Of a stretch of DNA of 23,737 nt, positions 16,663 through 23,737 are shown piece by piece. The stretch is from a virus. The first letter of the stretch is position 1; the number at the start of each line of letters is the position of its first letter. A program made the translations under genes and the position numbers. The notes below the pieces were generated by a model. It had not been told where the DNA came from, did no database searches, and saw only the letters and a list, made by a program, of their open reading frames with translations. The stretch is taken from positions 1-23,737 of IMG/VR virus record IMGVR_UViG_3300025141_007001; one strand, 5' to 3'.

Positions 16663-16690
16663 AGCGAGCCAAGTGGTAAGTAGGTGAATC

Positions 16691-17632
16691 TTAGGAGTCC
16701 GCGACCGGAGTCCAGTTGATGGCCAGGGACTTCTGGTTGGCAGCATTACCGACCGTGACGTCTTCACCAACAACTCGGAAGGTCGCACCAGTGATCGCCG
16801 TAGTGACGTTCGCGGCGTCATCTTCCAGTTGCAGATCAAGTGCCGGACCCATGATTCCGGTCGAGCCGGTGACGGTGTCCATGATGCAGATATCGTCGCC
16901 ATGTCGATTGCGAAGTTTGCAGTTATTGACCTTCAGATCAACAACAGCAGTCGTCCGGCAATCGATGCAGCCGACGTCGCCATCAACATCAATATCACTA
17001 TTGATAATCTCAACATCAGTGCATCCGGTTAATGCGATTGCAGAGTTAGCCCCGGCGGCTGCCGAACCACGAAATACCAAACCGTCGATCTTCATGCGGT
17101 CGGCGGCTGCCGTAGCAACGATACAATCGGTGGCCTGACCAGTGCTATCCCGGTACTCGCAATTCTTCAGCAAAAAGTCGGATGCCTGGATGCTCAATGG
17201 ATTAGTCAAGGCGTCGACGCCGCCAAGGAACAATACGTTCTTGAACACGCAGCTCGCCGCCGAAACCACCAGGCTCGCACCAACAGCAGTGTCGAAGGTG
17301 ATCGTCGGACGATCAGCCCCGTTGCCGAAGCCGAGCACGGTGACGCCTGCAATATCCATGGTCGCGGCTGAAGCCGAGGACAGGGATTCCGTATGGCCAG
17401 GCAGGAGCACGATGACGTCGCCCTTGCTCGCCGTACACTGGTTAATTGCATAATCCAGTGTCGCGAACGGTAGGTCCCGTGTCTTGCCGTCGCGGGTCGC
17501 GACGTCGGACCCGTCAGTGTTGTGAACAAAATAGACCTCATTCGGAATGTAGTCTACCAGTTGTGCCACTCTGTTCTTGTCAGAGTTCGATTGAAGTGTT
17601 GCCATTTCCGCTGATGTAAAATACTGACCCAT
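16691..17632 (-). CDS. Parallel beta-helix virion protein, probable head fibre or decoration, 313 aa
   Basis: The ATG at 17632 follows GGAG at about 9 bases. Residues about 25-65 (NTDGSDVATRDGKTRDLPFATLDYAINQC) match the usual entry of pectate-lyase-like repeats, with 'G--PF-TL--A' and then KGDVIVLLPGHTES. Residues about 85-260 are rungs of short alternating strands (ITGVTVLGFGNG-like turns, VFKNVLFLGG, LLKNCEYRDS, VEIINSDID, LKVNNCKLRN), the signature of a right-handed parallel beta-helix. No lyase active-site set is evident, so enzyme activity should not be assumed. Being in the head module, directly before its terminator, favours a head fibre or capsid-surface protein; a receptor-binding spike is the alternative. 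Confidence 0.8.
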   Translation of the reverse strand: MGQYFTSAEMATLQSNSDKNRVAQLVDYIPNEVYFVHNTDGSDVATRDGKTRDLPFATLDYAINQCTASKGDVIVLLPGHTESLSSASAATMDIAGVTVLGFGNGADRPTITFDTAVGASLVVSAASCVFKNVLFLGGVDALTNPLSIQASDFLLKNCEYRDSTGQATDCIVATAAADRMKIDGLVFRGSAAAGANSAIALTGCTDVEIINSDIDVDGDVGCIDCRTTAVVDLKVNNCKLRNRHGDDICIMDTVTGSTGIMGPALDLQLEDDAANVTTAITGATFRVVGEDVTVGNAANQKSLAINWTPVADS

Positions 17633-17691
17633 GATAAAGACTCCGTTCTAAATGGGTTAAATGTTCAGGTCACTCTCAAGACGACAACACA

Positions 17692-18183
17692 CTAGTGGTC
17701 GTCATCCTTCAATATGTAAGTGACCACTACGAAAACGCTGCCGCCCCCGGCCCCGTCGCAGTCGATCAGCAACGGAGTATTCTTGGGGACTACCGGCATT
17801 CCGTAGTCTTCCTGTAGTGTAGATTTCAATGTGGTTGCGAGGTCGACCTGTTCAACGTCTCCCTCGGATTTTGCCGATCCACCGTTGAGTACGGCATCAC
17901 TGCCTCCGCCGAGCCCATCATCCGTATTCCATTCATCGACAATTGCATCGAGATCAGTCGGCACGCCGATATCAATCTTGCCGAGCCCCGAGGGGTCCCC
18001 ACCAACATAGACAACTGAAATATCCATGATGATGGCGTCCTGATGACGGTGATAGAAGACGAGGTCGCCGTTCCCGGCAGTCGCTGCTCCCGTATCCACC
18101 TCGATGTAAGCCTGCTGAATCTTCGCACCGATATAAAGATCAGTGTTTCCGACTCCGCCTGTTCCCATGTCATTCCAAGCCAT
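17692..18183 (-). CDS. Putative virion protein, possible capsid decoration, 163 aa
   Basis: The ATG at 18183 follows GGAAGGA at about 9 bases, 18 bases after the capsid gene stop. The protein is acidic, Gly/Asp-rich and mostly beta strand (QQAYIEVDTG, LVFYHRHQDAIIMDISVVYVGG, PLLIDCDGAGGGSVFVVVTYIL). No known motif is visible. Lying directly downstream of the capsid gene in the same transcript, it would be made at high level, which suits a decoration or cement protein. This role is inferred from context alone. Confidence 0.65.
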   Translation of the reverse strand: MAWNDMGTGGVGNTDLYIGAKIQQAYIEVDTGAATAGNGDLVFYHRHQDAIIMDISVVYVGGDPSGLGKIDIGVPTDLDAIVDEWNTDDGLGGGSDAVLNGGSAKSEGDVEQVDLATTLKSTLQEDYGMPVVPKNTPLLIDCDGAGGGSVFVVVTYILKDDDH

Positions 18184-18201
18184 AGCAATTCATCCTTCCG
18201 T

Positions 18202-19518
18202 CTAGTTGCTGGCGTTGAGGTTGTTGACCTCAATAGCAGTCAAGTTGGTTGTAGTGAACATCTGCTGACGGGTGAGGATGTTGGCACGGTACGATTCGAC
18301 AGGCCGACCATTGATCGCGTCGGTGAGCTGCGTCCAAATAGACCCAGTTTTGTCATCGAACCAAGGCATCCGCATGACATAGCGGTATGTGTTATCAGGA
18401 TCAACCCACCGGGCCTTGGTTACCGGAGCATCGTCGTCTAAGACGAAGAAGGTCCGGTCATAGGTCATGGCTTCCCAGCCGCCTCGTACCATCTTAGTGA
18501 TATTGCCACTAAACCGGACATCCTTCTGGAGCTGGTTGTAGAGGGCGTGCCAGTTGCCTTCGCGGAGGAAGCAGATCATCCGACGATGATTGCCACCGGC
18601 CTGACCAGCTCGCAAGCGAACTTCGCGGTGAGCTGGTTGAATATGCTCCTGGATATTGAAGATGCTGTTGCCACCATCAATCTGTTTACCTTTCCAGAAG
18701 GCATTGGGGGTTAAGCTCTTGTCGATCCCGCCATACTGGTCATTGCCGCTTCCACCCCAGTTGTCTGGATTGGTTTCGCTGACAAAGACGCCAAAACCGT
18801 TGCACTGCAAACCCTGCTCGCCAAAACCATAGACGCCGTGACTGGCGGAAGTGGTCATTGAGGCTGTAGTGTTGTCGTGCTTCTTAACCGTGAGTTGCTC
18901 GTTAACCAAATCGACTTCAGTGATCTTCAACGGCTGGCCAGCGGTAGAGCCGGTGGCCAATGCCCCAGTCGATCGATTATGAATACCGATCTCCTGGTCG
19001 ACCTCGTACTGGGTCATGTCCGCCCCAGTTGCGAGCTGGACTACATTCGTCGCAGTCGTTGTTCCACACTGCGAAAATTCGCCGGAGCCGTCCTGGTGCA
19101 AAAGCCAGTTCTGACGCCGTCGCATATTTTCTTTTTGACCATCCATTTCCAGAGCCAACTGCGAGCCGACGCTCTGCTCACCGCCACCGGCCACATCAAA
19201 TACGATACCCAGCATTGATAGCGACTGGTTCTGAGTGGTGATGTTGTGGATGGCACTTCCCCACTTCTGGCCACCCGGTTCAGCGAGTGACGCACCAGGC
19301 GAAACTGCCACGGATCGGTTGGGGTTCCGCCCAGTCCACATGGGGACCTTGACGTACTGACCTTCCTTTTTAGCCAATTGAGGCAAGGCGTTAGGCCCCG
19401 ATTGAATTAAATCAAGGGCGGGCTCCCCGCTGATCATCTGCTTGAAGATGCGATCACCGAACGGAAATACTTCTTTTGTTAATGCACTAATTGTTGCTAG
19501 ATCAACGGCGGCTGCCAT
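18202..19518 (-). CDS. Major capsid protein (HK97 fold), 438 aa
   Basis: The ATG at 19518 has the strongest ribosome binding site in the window, AAGGAGG, shown in a hairpin loop. The N-terminal helix (ISALTKEVFPFGDRIFKQM) is followed by the usual capsid pattern: EGQYVKVPMWTGRN, then ALEMDGQKENMRRRQNWLLH (the spine-helix region with many charged residues), then a beta-rich domain. The C-terminal part has WHALYNQLQKDVRF, TFFVLDDD and YRANILTRQQM. Size (438 residues, against 430 in P22 and 345 in T7) and the portal-scaffold-capsid order support the call. No protease gene or cleavable delta domain is seen; a separate scaffold is encoded instead. Confidence 0.9.
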   Translation of the reverse strand: MAAAVDLATISALTKEVFPFGDRIFKQMISGEPALDLIQSGPNALPQLAKKEGQYVKVPMWTGRNPNRSVAVSPGASLAEPGGQKWGSAIHNITTQNQSLSMLGIVFDVAGGGEQSVGSQLALEMDGQKENMRRRQNWLLHQDGSGEFSQCGTTTATNVVQLATGADMTQYEVDQEIGIHNRSTGALATGSTAGQPLKITEVDLVNEQLTVKKHDNTTASMTTSASHGVYGFGEQGLQCNGFGVFVSETNPDNWGGSGNDQYGGIDKSLTPNAFWKGKQIDGGNSIFNIQEHIQPAHREVRLRAGQAGGNHRRMICFLREGNWHALYNQLQKDVRFSGNITKMVRGGWEAMTYDRTFFVLDDDAPVTKARWVDPDNTYRYVMRMPWFDDKTGSIWTQLTDAINGRPVESYRANILTRQQMFTTTNLTAIEVNNLNASN

Positions 19519-19521
19519 AGG

Positions 19522-19539
19522 TGAGTCCTCCTTGACTCA
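19522..19539 (-). promoter_or_regulatory. Hairpin displaying the capsid gene Shine-Dalgarno in its loop
   Basis: On the minus strand TGAGTC-AAGGAG-GACTCA forms a perfect 6-bp stem with a 6-base loop, and the loop is the AAGGAG ribosome binding core. The stem ends 3 bases before the capsid ATG at 19518. A loop location would keep the site single-stranded and accessible, which fits the need for high capsid synthesis. Confidence 0.6.
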
Positions 19540-19557
19540 GTCCCTGAATTGTTTTTC

Positions 19558-20424
19558 TTACTGTCTTCCTGCGTTAAGTTCTGCCATACGCCTGTCGAAC
19601 ATAGATGCTTTGTCCGAAAGCGATTCATTGTTAAGATTTCTCCCGGTATCGGTCGTCCGTGACCCACCGGGAGAATCGCCAGCTCGCAAGCGAGCGGCTT
19701 CGCGATCCGTGATTGTTTGAATTGATTTGTCCTGACGAAGGCGACCATACTTCCCAGCGTAGTGCTTGAAAGCGATTGCCGTCTCATCTTCGACTTGCTG
19801 CTTAGTTACCTGGCCGAGTTGGTTGGCATCACGCAGACCGGCGAGCTTTCCACCGACATGCTTCAGGACGTCGTCGCGGACTTCTTTGGCCAACACTTCG
19901 TCACCCTTGGTTGCAGGGTTGACATCAATTAGACGAGCGAGCTCAGTATTGGCGTTGTCGGCCCCGATCTGGAACAAGGTCTGATTCTGAGAAACCTCGG
20001 CCATGTTCAGGAATTTGCCAACCTGCTCCTGGGTCTTGGCCTGGGACGCCTCGATACCAGCCATCCGTTTGACCAACCATTCATCGTTAACCTGCTCGGG
20101 CTCAGGCTCGGCGACAGGCTCGACGACAGGAGTGTTAACACGCTCACCTAATTGAGCGATCTGCTCTTGCTGTTGGGTGAGCACCTGGTTCTGGCGTTGG
20201 ATTTGATTGATGAGTTGCTGTTGGAATTCAGACGGCTGCTCAGGGGCCGGGGTTTCATCGGTAACTACCGGAGCATCTTCGGTAACAACCTCGGTAACGA
20301 CCGGCTCGTCTTCGTCTAAAACACTAGGCTGATTGTTGAGGGAATCATCGGCGGTTAGACCCATGTCCTCGTTGTACGTTGCGTCGTCCGAATAGAGGGA
20401 GACGTCTTCAGTACTATCTGGCAT
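19558..20424 (-). CDS. Capsid scaffolding protein, 288 aa
   Basis: I chose the ATG at 20424, preceded by AGGA at about 9 bases; an in-frame TTG at 20463 has no good ribosome site. Residues 1-60 are very acidic and disordered, residues about 63-96 form a Gln-rich coiled coil (QQQLINQIQRQNQVLTQQQ), and a second helix covers about 115-145. The C-terminus (DKASMFDRRMAELNAGRQ) is a short, basic helix like the capsid-binding end of P22-type scaffolds. The length is near P22 gp8 (303) and T7 gp9 (307). The position between portal and capsid genes is the standard one for a scaffold. It should guide procapsid assembly and then leave. Confidence 0.8.
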   Translation of the reverse strand: MPDSTEDVSLYSDDATYNEDMGLTADDSLNNQPSVLDEDEPVVTEVVTEDAPVVTDETPAPEQPSEFQQQLINQIQRQNQVLTQQQEQIAQLGERVNTPVVEPVAEPEPEQVNDEWLVKRMAGIEASQAKTQEQVGKFLNMAEVSQNQTLFQIGADNANTELARLIDVNPATKGDEVLAKEVRDDVLKHVGGKLAGLRDANQLGQVTKQQVEDETAIAFKHYAGKYGRLRQDKSIQTITDREAARLRAGDSPGGSRTTDTGRNLNNESLSDKASMFDRRMAELNAGRQ

Positions 20425-20472
20425 CAGAAATTTTCCTGTCGAGGCAACAGGCGACACGAACAATATAGACCA

Positions 20473-22794
20473 TCAGACACTAGGTTGTCCACCAGTCTCT
20501 GGTGGCTTGGCTGGTTTTGAGGTCCTGGGCGACTTCTTACCCTGTGGTTTTCTGGCCGGTTTCTGGCCCTTCTGGGCCTCCGCCTGTTGCTCTTGCATCT
20601 GCCCCATGATCGCCAAAGGACCGGGCAACATGACCTGAACCATCTGTAGAGCTTGTTGAATTGCCTGGGGGTCAGCCCCCTGCTGTTGCATCTGCTGTAT
20701 CTGCATCATCTGACGCTGGCGGAACTCCTGATACAGCCGTATATCGGCCTCACGGTTCAAATATTGAGGTCGCAGAATCTCCTCCAAGACCCCGACTTCA
20801 TGCATATGACAGTGCTGATCGATCTCCTGGGCAATCTGCGGGAACTGCTGGACGACCATTTTGTACTGCTCTGTCTGCTTCCATCGCTTGTGCTCACTGT
20901 AATGGAACGTGTCATTGTCGCTGGCATTAGGCATACCCACCTGGCCACCCTGGAGCCACATGGTGTGCTCATCATTGACCTTGGATTGATCGCGACGGTT
21001 AACATCAAAGGCCTCGTTGAGTTCGCCGATGTCCAGGATTTTCCCGATCAACGCCCGGTCGGTCGCCGGATCGAGCACCGGCTGACCGCCAGTCAGGACC
21101 TCCAGGGCCGCGAACATCTGCCCCTTGCTTGAAGGCAACTGGCGAAACGAATCAACCCGAAGGTTGGCAGGGTTAGCTCCAGGTTGCCCATATTTCGACG
21201 GGCGAAGCATTTCACCATTGAAGTGCTTAACTTCTCCCCGATTATTTTCTCCGATGACATGAATGATCTTGGTGTCGACCATATTGTCCATCAACAATTC
21301 AAGTATCATCGACCCGGCGGTACATATAGCCTCATCCATCTCGTTGGCAAACCCAATGAGACGCATGTCATTTGTTTCTTTAACTTCGGCGATGGCCACC
21401 CCGGACTTAACCCCAGCTCCCCGAGGATCGCCCAAGTCAGCCTGAGATGTTCCGCTGATCTCACCCATCGACCGCAATGCTCGCTCAAACGCAATCTTGG
21501 GATCGTTTCCGATCTCCGGCCTGCGGACTACCTGGGGAACATGGCCCGGCGAGGAAACGATATTGATCTTACCTGGGCGAGTGTGCCAGGCTTTATCATT
21601 ACTGACGTCACCGGAGATTCTGACCATCGTATGGTGGGTCATATTCTTTCGATGATTGGCCTCATCTGAAATAGCCTGGTTGGCCTCTTGCTGCATCGAC
21701 CGCATCTGGTCGACAGTGCAGGTTCCCCAGAGCTTGCCGGGCAACGGTTTCTCTTGGAGCACCACAACCGGGGTCCGTCTGGACCGGAGCTGTAAATCCT
21801 GCGGCGGTCTAATTGTTGTATTGCCAATCACTACTGCATGTCGACCGCCGATCCAGTCGGGGTCCGGCTTCTTCCATACTTCGCGGACAACCAGCTCGCC
21901 GTCGCTCCCGTCGCCAGGGCCGATCCGAGGAGAGATACTAAACTCGGTGTCGTTGCTCAAAGCTGTCTTGTAGTCCTCTTCCTCGAATACGGTCCCAGCC
22001 ATCTCGGTCGAAGCCAGCTCTCGGACCTGGGCTCGCTTCATACCGAAGGTGGAAGCTATTTCGCCGATAGTGCGAATCCTGGACCGAATCCAGATGTCCG
22101 CATCGTTGAAGTGAATGATATTGAATGGCCAGAAGTCCATCTCAAACAGCGGGGCGATGCTCATCGCGACGTCGCCAGTCTTGCGGACTGCACCGCCCTG
22201 AGCCAGGGCCTCTTCGCCAAACATCTCGGCGAAGGCCTGAATACCCGCCTGCGGCGGAGCTCCATGGGGAGTCATCTGGTCCGGGGTGATAACCATCTCC
22301 TCCCCGGCATTGGGGTCCCATGAAGGACACAAGAAGACCGTCCGAGTGGCCATGGCCCACATCGCAGCATCCCGAATGATACTGGACATTTTTAGACCCT
22401 CAACGTAATACCAATTGAGGACGTCGTTGGAGAGTTTAGCCGTGACCTGATCGGAGGTATCGTCGGTCGAAGACAGGACACGCCATACGGGATCGCGGCG
22501 GACCAGGCGAGCGAGACGCTGCTCGACCGAAGGAAGGATAATATTGACAGTGCGAATGACTTCGGAGCCGGGCCGCTCGTAGTCACGTTCCATACGGCTG
22601 TTAATGCGGGACCACTTCAAGTGCTGATTGCCCTGGAGGAATTCCAGGTTGATCATGGCTGAACGCTCGGCCTCTCGCTTGTATTCGCGATTGCGGCAGA
22701 TGGCGTTAACTGTTTCGGCTATGGACTGCGGATCGTTCCAATCTGTGGAATCAATAGATGCAGAGCTCAAGCCCGTTTGCATATCAAGTGACAT
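20473..22794 (-). CDS. Portal protein, 773 aa
   Basis: The ATG at 22794 overlaps the preceding gene by 11 bases. The N-terminal part has the podoviral portal layout: EFLQGNQHLKW, then VNIILPSVEQRLARLVRRDPVWRV, a helix-rich wing, and RDAAMWAMATRTVFL. The core continues with WIRSRIRTIGE, PLPGKLWGTCTVDQMRSMQQEAN and SGTSQADLGD. Residues about 692-734 are a Gln/Met-rich helix (RQRQMMQIQQMQQQG) that may form the internal barrel seen in P22-type portals. The last 32 residues are a Lys/Pro-rich tail. The portal forms the dodecameric vertex through which DNA is packaged and ejected; terminase should be encoded upstream, outside the window. Confidence 0.92.
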   Translation of the reverse strand: MSLDMQTGLSSASIDSTDWNDPQSIAETVNAICRNREYKREAERSAMINLEFLQGNQHLKWSRINSRMERDYERPGSEVIRTVNIILPSVEQRLARLVRRDPVWRVLSSTDDTSDQVTAKLSNDVLNWYYVEGLKMSSIIRDAAMWAMATRTVFLCPSWDPNAGEEMVITPDQMTPHGAPPQAGIQAFAEMFGEEALAQGGAVRKTGDVAMSIAPLFEMDFWPFNIIHFNDADIWIRSRIRTIGEIASTFGMKRAQVRELASTEMAGTVFEEEDYKTALSNDTEFSISPRIGPGDGSDGELVVREVWKKPDPDWIGGRHAVVIGNTTIRPPQDLQLRSRRTPVVVLQEKPLPGKLWGTCTVDQMRSMQQEANQAISDEANHRKNMTHHTMVRISGDVSNDKAWHTRPGKINIVSSPGHVPQVVRRPEIGNDPKIAFERALRSMGEISGTSQADLGDPRGAGVKSGVAIAEVKETNDMRLIGFANEMDEAICTAGSMILELLMDNMVDTKIIHVIGENNRGEVKHFNGEMLRPSKYGQPGANPANLRVDSFRQLPSSKGQMFAALEVLTGGQPVLDPATDRALIGKILDIGELNEAFDVNRRDQSKVNDEHTMWLQGGQVGMPNASDNDTFHYSEHKRWKQTEQYKMVVQQFPQIAQEIDQHCHMHEVGVLEEILRPQYLNREADIRLYQEFRQRQMMQIQQMQQQGADPQAIQQALQMVQVMLPGPLAIMGQMQEQQAEAQKGQKPARKPQGKKSPRTSKPAKPPETGGQPSV

Positions 22795-23215
22795 CGCCTG
22801 CTAAATCCTCGGGATTGACCAGTCCGCCAGCGTATTCGTTGGCGATTCGTTCCTGGATGAGGCGTTGGCGATCTGCTTCTTCAAAAGACTGAGGGGAAGG
22901 TGGAGGGATCAGTGACCCGTTGTCGCCGGTAGTCACGATCACCGGCTCACGCTGGACAACCTTAGTGGCCATATCATGGCTCAACCGCTCCAGGGTCTGG
23001 TTGGTCGAGGTGGAAACAGCAGCCGATTCAGACAGGGCCTGAATTCCAATCCGGCTGGTGTCGGCTGAGTTCTTCAGGGTCTGCTCAATCGCGGCCATGG
23101 CCAGGCCGATGACTTGCTTCTCCTGCTTGGGCTGGACCTCCATCATCAACTTACGGGTCCACCAGCAGAGGGCTGCTGTTATAAGAGTTAGATATATGAC
23201 TAAAAACCAATCCAT
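22784..23215 (-). CDS. Small membrane-anchored protein of unknown role, 143 aa
   Basis: The open frame extends up to 23392, but I place the start at the ATG at 23215: it follows AGGAG at about 10 bases, and the longer frame would overlap the upstream gene by 164 bases with low-quality, Ser/Arg-rich sequence. From this start, residues 2-19 form one membrane helix (DWFLVIYLTLITAALCWW) followed by RK. Residues about 35-90 are helical, and the C-terminus is Pro-rich then charged. A spanin-like or other envelope role is possible from the topology, but no motif settles it. The stop codon overlaps the portal start, suggesting coupled translation. Confidence 0.65.
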   Translation of the reverse strand: MDWFLVIYLTLITAALCWWTRKLMMEVQPKQEKQVIGLAMAAIEQTLKNSADTSRIGIQALSESAAVSTSTNQTLERLSHDMATKVVQREPVIVTTGDNGSLIPPPSPQSFEEADRQRLIQERIANEYAGGLVNPEDLAGDVT

Positions 23216-23228
23216 TGGTGAGGCTCTC

Positions 23229-23633
23229 CTAGGGGATGATGTAACCGTTGTACATGATCTTGATGGCGACCGCCGTGCTGGTAATGAGATTGACCGAATC
23301 CGGTGCTCCGCCCCCGCTATCCTTGTGAGGGATAATAATATGCGGGTTGAAATGGAACGGAAAGAACAGGGACTCGATTGAACTGGCTCCACCGTAATGG
23401 ATGTTCACGATATCGTTGCTGGTATCGGACGCATCGTAAGTGTCGAGGGGGTACACCCGCAGGACGCCAGCCGCTGCCCCGGTGACAATCGAAACATATA
23501 GCTGGCTAATAACGAGCTTACTCTTGCCGGTCGGGGCCGCAATGAGCTGGACGCCACCGGATGCATCTGCTGATCCAGCAACGCCATAACGCCTTCGACT
23601 ACTGACCGGGCCTGTCGGGTAATTCGGGTCCAT
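23229..23633 (-). CDS. Beta-rich virion-type protein, 134 aa
   Basis: The ATG at 23633 has a clear AAGGAG site 7 bases upstream and follows a candidate promoter. The protein is mostly beta strand with Gly/Ala/Ser turns (KLVISQLYVSIVTGAAAGVL, AVAIKIMYNGYIIP), with no membrane segment, signal peptide or catalytic motif. I do not recognise the family. Its composition resembles the small beta-sandwich proteins elsewhere in this module, so a decoration or minor head protein is a reasonable guess. Confidence 0.65.
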   Translation of the reverse strand: MDPNYPTGPVSSRRRYGVAGSADASGGVQLIAAPTGKSKLVISQLYVSIVTGAAAGVLRVYPLDTYDASDTSNDIVNIHYGGASSIESLFFPFHFNPHIIIPHKDSGGGAPDSVNLITSTAVAIKIMYNGYIIP

Positions 23634-23652
23634 AAGAAAACTCCTTGATAAG

Positions 23653-23681
23653 ATTTAAGCAGCCTGGGTTCTATTTGTAAA
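23653..23681 (-). promoter_or_regulatory. Candidate sigma70-type promoter
   Basis: On the minus strand TTTACA (23676-23681; 5 of 6 matches to TTGACA) and TTAAAT (23653-23658; 4 of 6 matches to TATAAT) are 17 bases apart. The predicted start near 23646 would leave a leader of only about 13 bases holding the AAGGAG site of the gene starting at 23633. It lies just after the inverted repeat at 23691-23722. The match is moderate. Confidence 0.35.
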
Positions 23682-23686
23682 GAACC
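23667..23686. repeat. Small palindrome overlapping the candidate -35 box
   Basis: GGTTCT and AGAACC form perfect 6-base half-sites separated by 8 bases (minus strand GGTTCTTTACAAATAGAACC). The -35 hexamer of the candidate promoter lies in its centre, so it could be a regulator-binding site or a weak hairpin. Confidence 0.45.
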
Positions 23687-23690
23687 GGGG

Positions 23691-23722
23691 ACGGCTCGGG
23701 CAGCCTCACACGCCCGAGCCGT
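23691..23722 (-). terminator. Strong inverted repeat, possible terminator of an upstream gene
   Basis: A perfect 11-bp GC-rich stem (acggctcgggc at 23691-23701 and gcccgagccgt at 23712-23722) encloses a 10-base loop. On the minus strand it is followed by CCCCGGTTCTTT, with no immediate uridine run, so termination would be weak or aided. One minus-strand reading frame ends with TGA in the loop (23706-23708) and another with TAG at 23671-23673, but I cannot say which, if either, is a real upstream gene end. Confidence 0.45.
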
Positions 23723-23737
23723 ATAGCCTGGATCGCC

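Noticed and set aside
16691-17632. Polysaccharide lyase enzyme
   Set aside because: The fold signature is beta-helix, but no catalytic residue set is recognisable, so only the structural call is kept.
17633-17691. Promoter before the beta-helix gene
   Set aside because: A TTGAGA is present, but no acceptable -10 element lies 16-18 bases downstream.
20435-20451. Hairpin CCTGT-N7-ACAGG upstream of the scaffold start
   Set aside because: The stem is only 5 bp and is followed by adenines rather than uridines on the coding strand; chance is a sufficient explanation.
19558-20463. Longer scaffold starting at TTG 20463
   Set aside because: TTG is a rare start and lacks a ribosome site, whereas the ATG at 20424 has AGGA at suitable spacing and begins the acidic region expected for scaffolds.
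22784-23392. Extended 202-residue form of the membrane protein
   Set aside because: The extra 59 residues overlap the upstream gene by 164 bases and are Ser/Arg-rich. The inner ATG at 23215 has an AGGAG site and starts right at the membrane helix.
1-23737. tRNA genes, CRISPR array, insertion sequence or integrase
   Set aside because: Intergenic gaps inside the window are under 85 bases, no repeat-spacer pattern exists, and no transposase or integrase sequence was seen.

Overview
The window is a stretch of a tailed double-stranded DNA phage genome (or a prophage carrying the same module). It is almost wholly coding, and every supportable gene lies on the minus strand, so transcription runs from high to low coordinates. 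TAA, TAG and TGA all end genes, which fits the standard bacterial code. No host gene, tRNA, rRNA, integrase, CRISPR array or insertion sequence is visible, so the host cannot be named. The gene set (portal, scaffold, HK97-fold capsid, connector adaptor, large tail nozzle, then internal virion proteins, with no tape measure or tail tube) points to a short-tailed podovirus.

Read in transcription order, the right edge (23634-23737) holds a strong inverted repeat, a candidate promoter and a small palindrome, followed by a beta-rich protein (23229-23633) and a small membrane-anchored protein (22784-23215). The head module follows: portal (20473-22794), scaffold (19558-20424) and major capsid protein (18202-19518), whose Shine-Dalgarno sequence sits in a hairpin loop. 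Then come a small virion-type protein (17692-18183) and a parallel beta-helix protein (16691-17632). A textbook rho-independent terminator at 16621-16662 closes this module.

The tail and ejection module follows without further large gaps: a protein with a very basic tail (16008-16607), a beta-rich protein (15607-16005), an adaptor (14860-15603), a 1077-residue nozzle protein carrying an apparent six-bladed YWTD beta-propeller (11620-14853), a stand-alone tail collar domain (11303-11623), two internal virion candidates (10155-11294 and 7998-10148), and a giant gene that is open for 2664 codons and runs off the left edge (1-7992). Gene order and sizes parallel T7 genes 8 to 16 (portal, scaffold, capsid, tubular A, tubular B, 13, 14, 15, 16), with extra genes between capsid and adaptor. 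The head and nozzle assemble the particle, and the last three products are inferred to be stored in the virion and ejected with the DNA. Terminase, fibre, lysis and replication genes are not in the window.

The most noteworthy features are the YWTD propeller in a phage nozzle, the giant multidomain ejection protein, the terminator that abuts the ribosome binding site of the next gene, and the loop-displayed Shine-Dalgarno of the capsid gene. No stretch longer than 300 bases lacks a gene.
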